This document shows, one piece after another, positions 5,832-6,115 of a DNA stretch of 6,115 bases (its first letter is position 1; each line of letters opens with the position of its first letter). The position numbers and the translations under genes are program-made. The notes under the pieces were generated by a model. It saw only the letters and a list, made by a program, of their open reading frames with translations, ran no database searches and was not told where the DNA came from. The stretch lies in the NCBI GenBank assembly GCA_023409995.1, contig JAEYQN010000013.1, forward strand, positions 1 to 6,115, in the 5' to 3' direction. The DNA comes from Cyanobacteria bacterium OH_CBB_238 (lineage in GTDB: Bacteria; Cyanobacteriota; Vampirovibrionia; Gastranaerophilales; Gastranaerophilaceae).

Positions 5832-6115
5832 TCAGGCGTCAAATTCAAAAATGTGTAAAAATTTTCTTGCTCTTTCCGTCTTCGGATTTTCAAAAAAATC
5901 CAATGGATTGTTTTCTTCCACGATCTTACATCCGTCAAGAAATATGATTCTGTCTGCAATTGCTTTTGCAAACTGCATCTCATGCGTGACAATCACCATC
6001 GTCCTACCATTTTTTGCCAACTGTAACATAACATCCAATACTTCTCTCACCATCTCCGGATCGAGTGCTGCGGTTACTTCATCAAATAAAATTACTTGCG
6101 GATGCATGCATAAGG
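5832..6115 (-). CDS. amino acid ABC transporter ATPase (GlnQ/ArtP type), N-terminus cut by window edge
   Basis: The C-terminal 94 residues of the ATPase that powers the amino acid importer. Visible are Walker B and D-loop [17 protein letters not shown]-loop VIVTHEM, and the polar-amino-acid-family tail [19 protein letters not shown]...[14 protein letters not shown]. The frame stays open to the window edge (Leu-Cys precede MHPQ), so the methionine at 6105-6107 is internal and is not the start. Walker A, Q-loop and LSGGQ lie beyond position 6115, together with, presumably, the permease. The Walker B motif reads FDEVTAALD, where FDEPTSALD is more usual; both occur in this family and the catalytic Asp-Glu is kept. 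It ends with TGA (5832-5834), 48 bases before the solute-binding lipoprotein. The two form one minus-strand operon. Confidence 0.93.
   Translation of the reverse strand, partial: LCMHPQVILFDEVTAALDPEMVREVLDVMLQLAKNGRTMVIVTHEMQFAKAIADRIIFLDGCKIVEENNPLDFFENPKTERARKFLHIFEFDA

Noticed and set aside
5802..5836. Small palindromes ATTAGCTAAT (5802-5811) and CCTG/CAGG (5824-5836) between the ABC ATPase and the lipoprotein gene.
   Set aside because: Too short to be a terminator or processing site with any confidence; no T run follows.
5807..5992. Minus-strand open frame of 61 codons overlapping the amino acid ABC ATPase.
   Set aside because: The overlapping frame has unmistakable Walker B and H-loop motifs; this one has none.

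Overview
The base composition (AT-rich), strong AGGAGG-like ribosome sites and the protein families point to a low-GC Firmicute, most likely a gut or anaerobic Clostridia (Lachnospiraceae-like) chromosome. This is inferred from protein style, not from a marker gene. The window looks like ordinary chromosome: no transposase, phage gene, CRISPR array, tRNA or rRNA was seen.

Layout: positions 1-1900 (minus) hold two genes of an energy-coupling-factor (ECF) vitamin/micronutrient importer: a UPF0397-type membrane S component and, 3 bases downstream, a double-ATPase protein cut by the window's left edge. The EcfT membrane partner would be expected beyond position 1. A candidate promoter lies just upstream (about 1961-1990). 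Positions 2039-3190 (minus) encode a rhodanese domain fused to a TtcA-like PP-loop sulfurtransferase. Divergent from it, a MerR-family regulator with a GyrI-like effector domain (3262-4104, plus) directly abuts a creatininase-family gene (4105-4784, plus). The latter is broken: its reading frame changes twice and a metal-binding loop is missing. A perfect 14-bp-stem terminator and a second, longer imperfect hairpin fill the space before the convergent genes on the right. Positions 4878-6115 (minus) carry the end of a polar amino acid ABC importer: the ATPase (cut by the right edge) followed by a family 3 solute-binding lipoprotein.

How they work together: the two transport operons are each self-contained. 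The MerR gene and the creatininase remnant form one transcription unit, and the 70-bp divergent interval is where the MerR protein would be expected to act, on itself and possibly on the sulfurtransferase gene. The most notable points are (1) a MerR N-terminus that reads as the family consensus only if two compensating one-base indels are undone, (2) the decaying creatininase gene, (3) the rhodanese/PP-loop fusion with an extra cysteine cluster, and (4) the structured 3' region after the solute-binding protein gene. I see no convincing evidence for a wholly new system.
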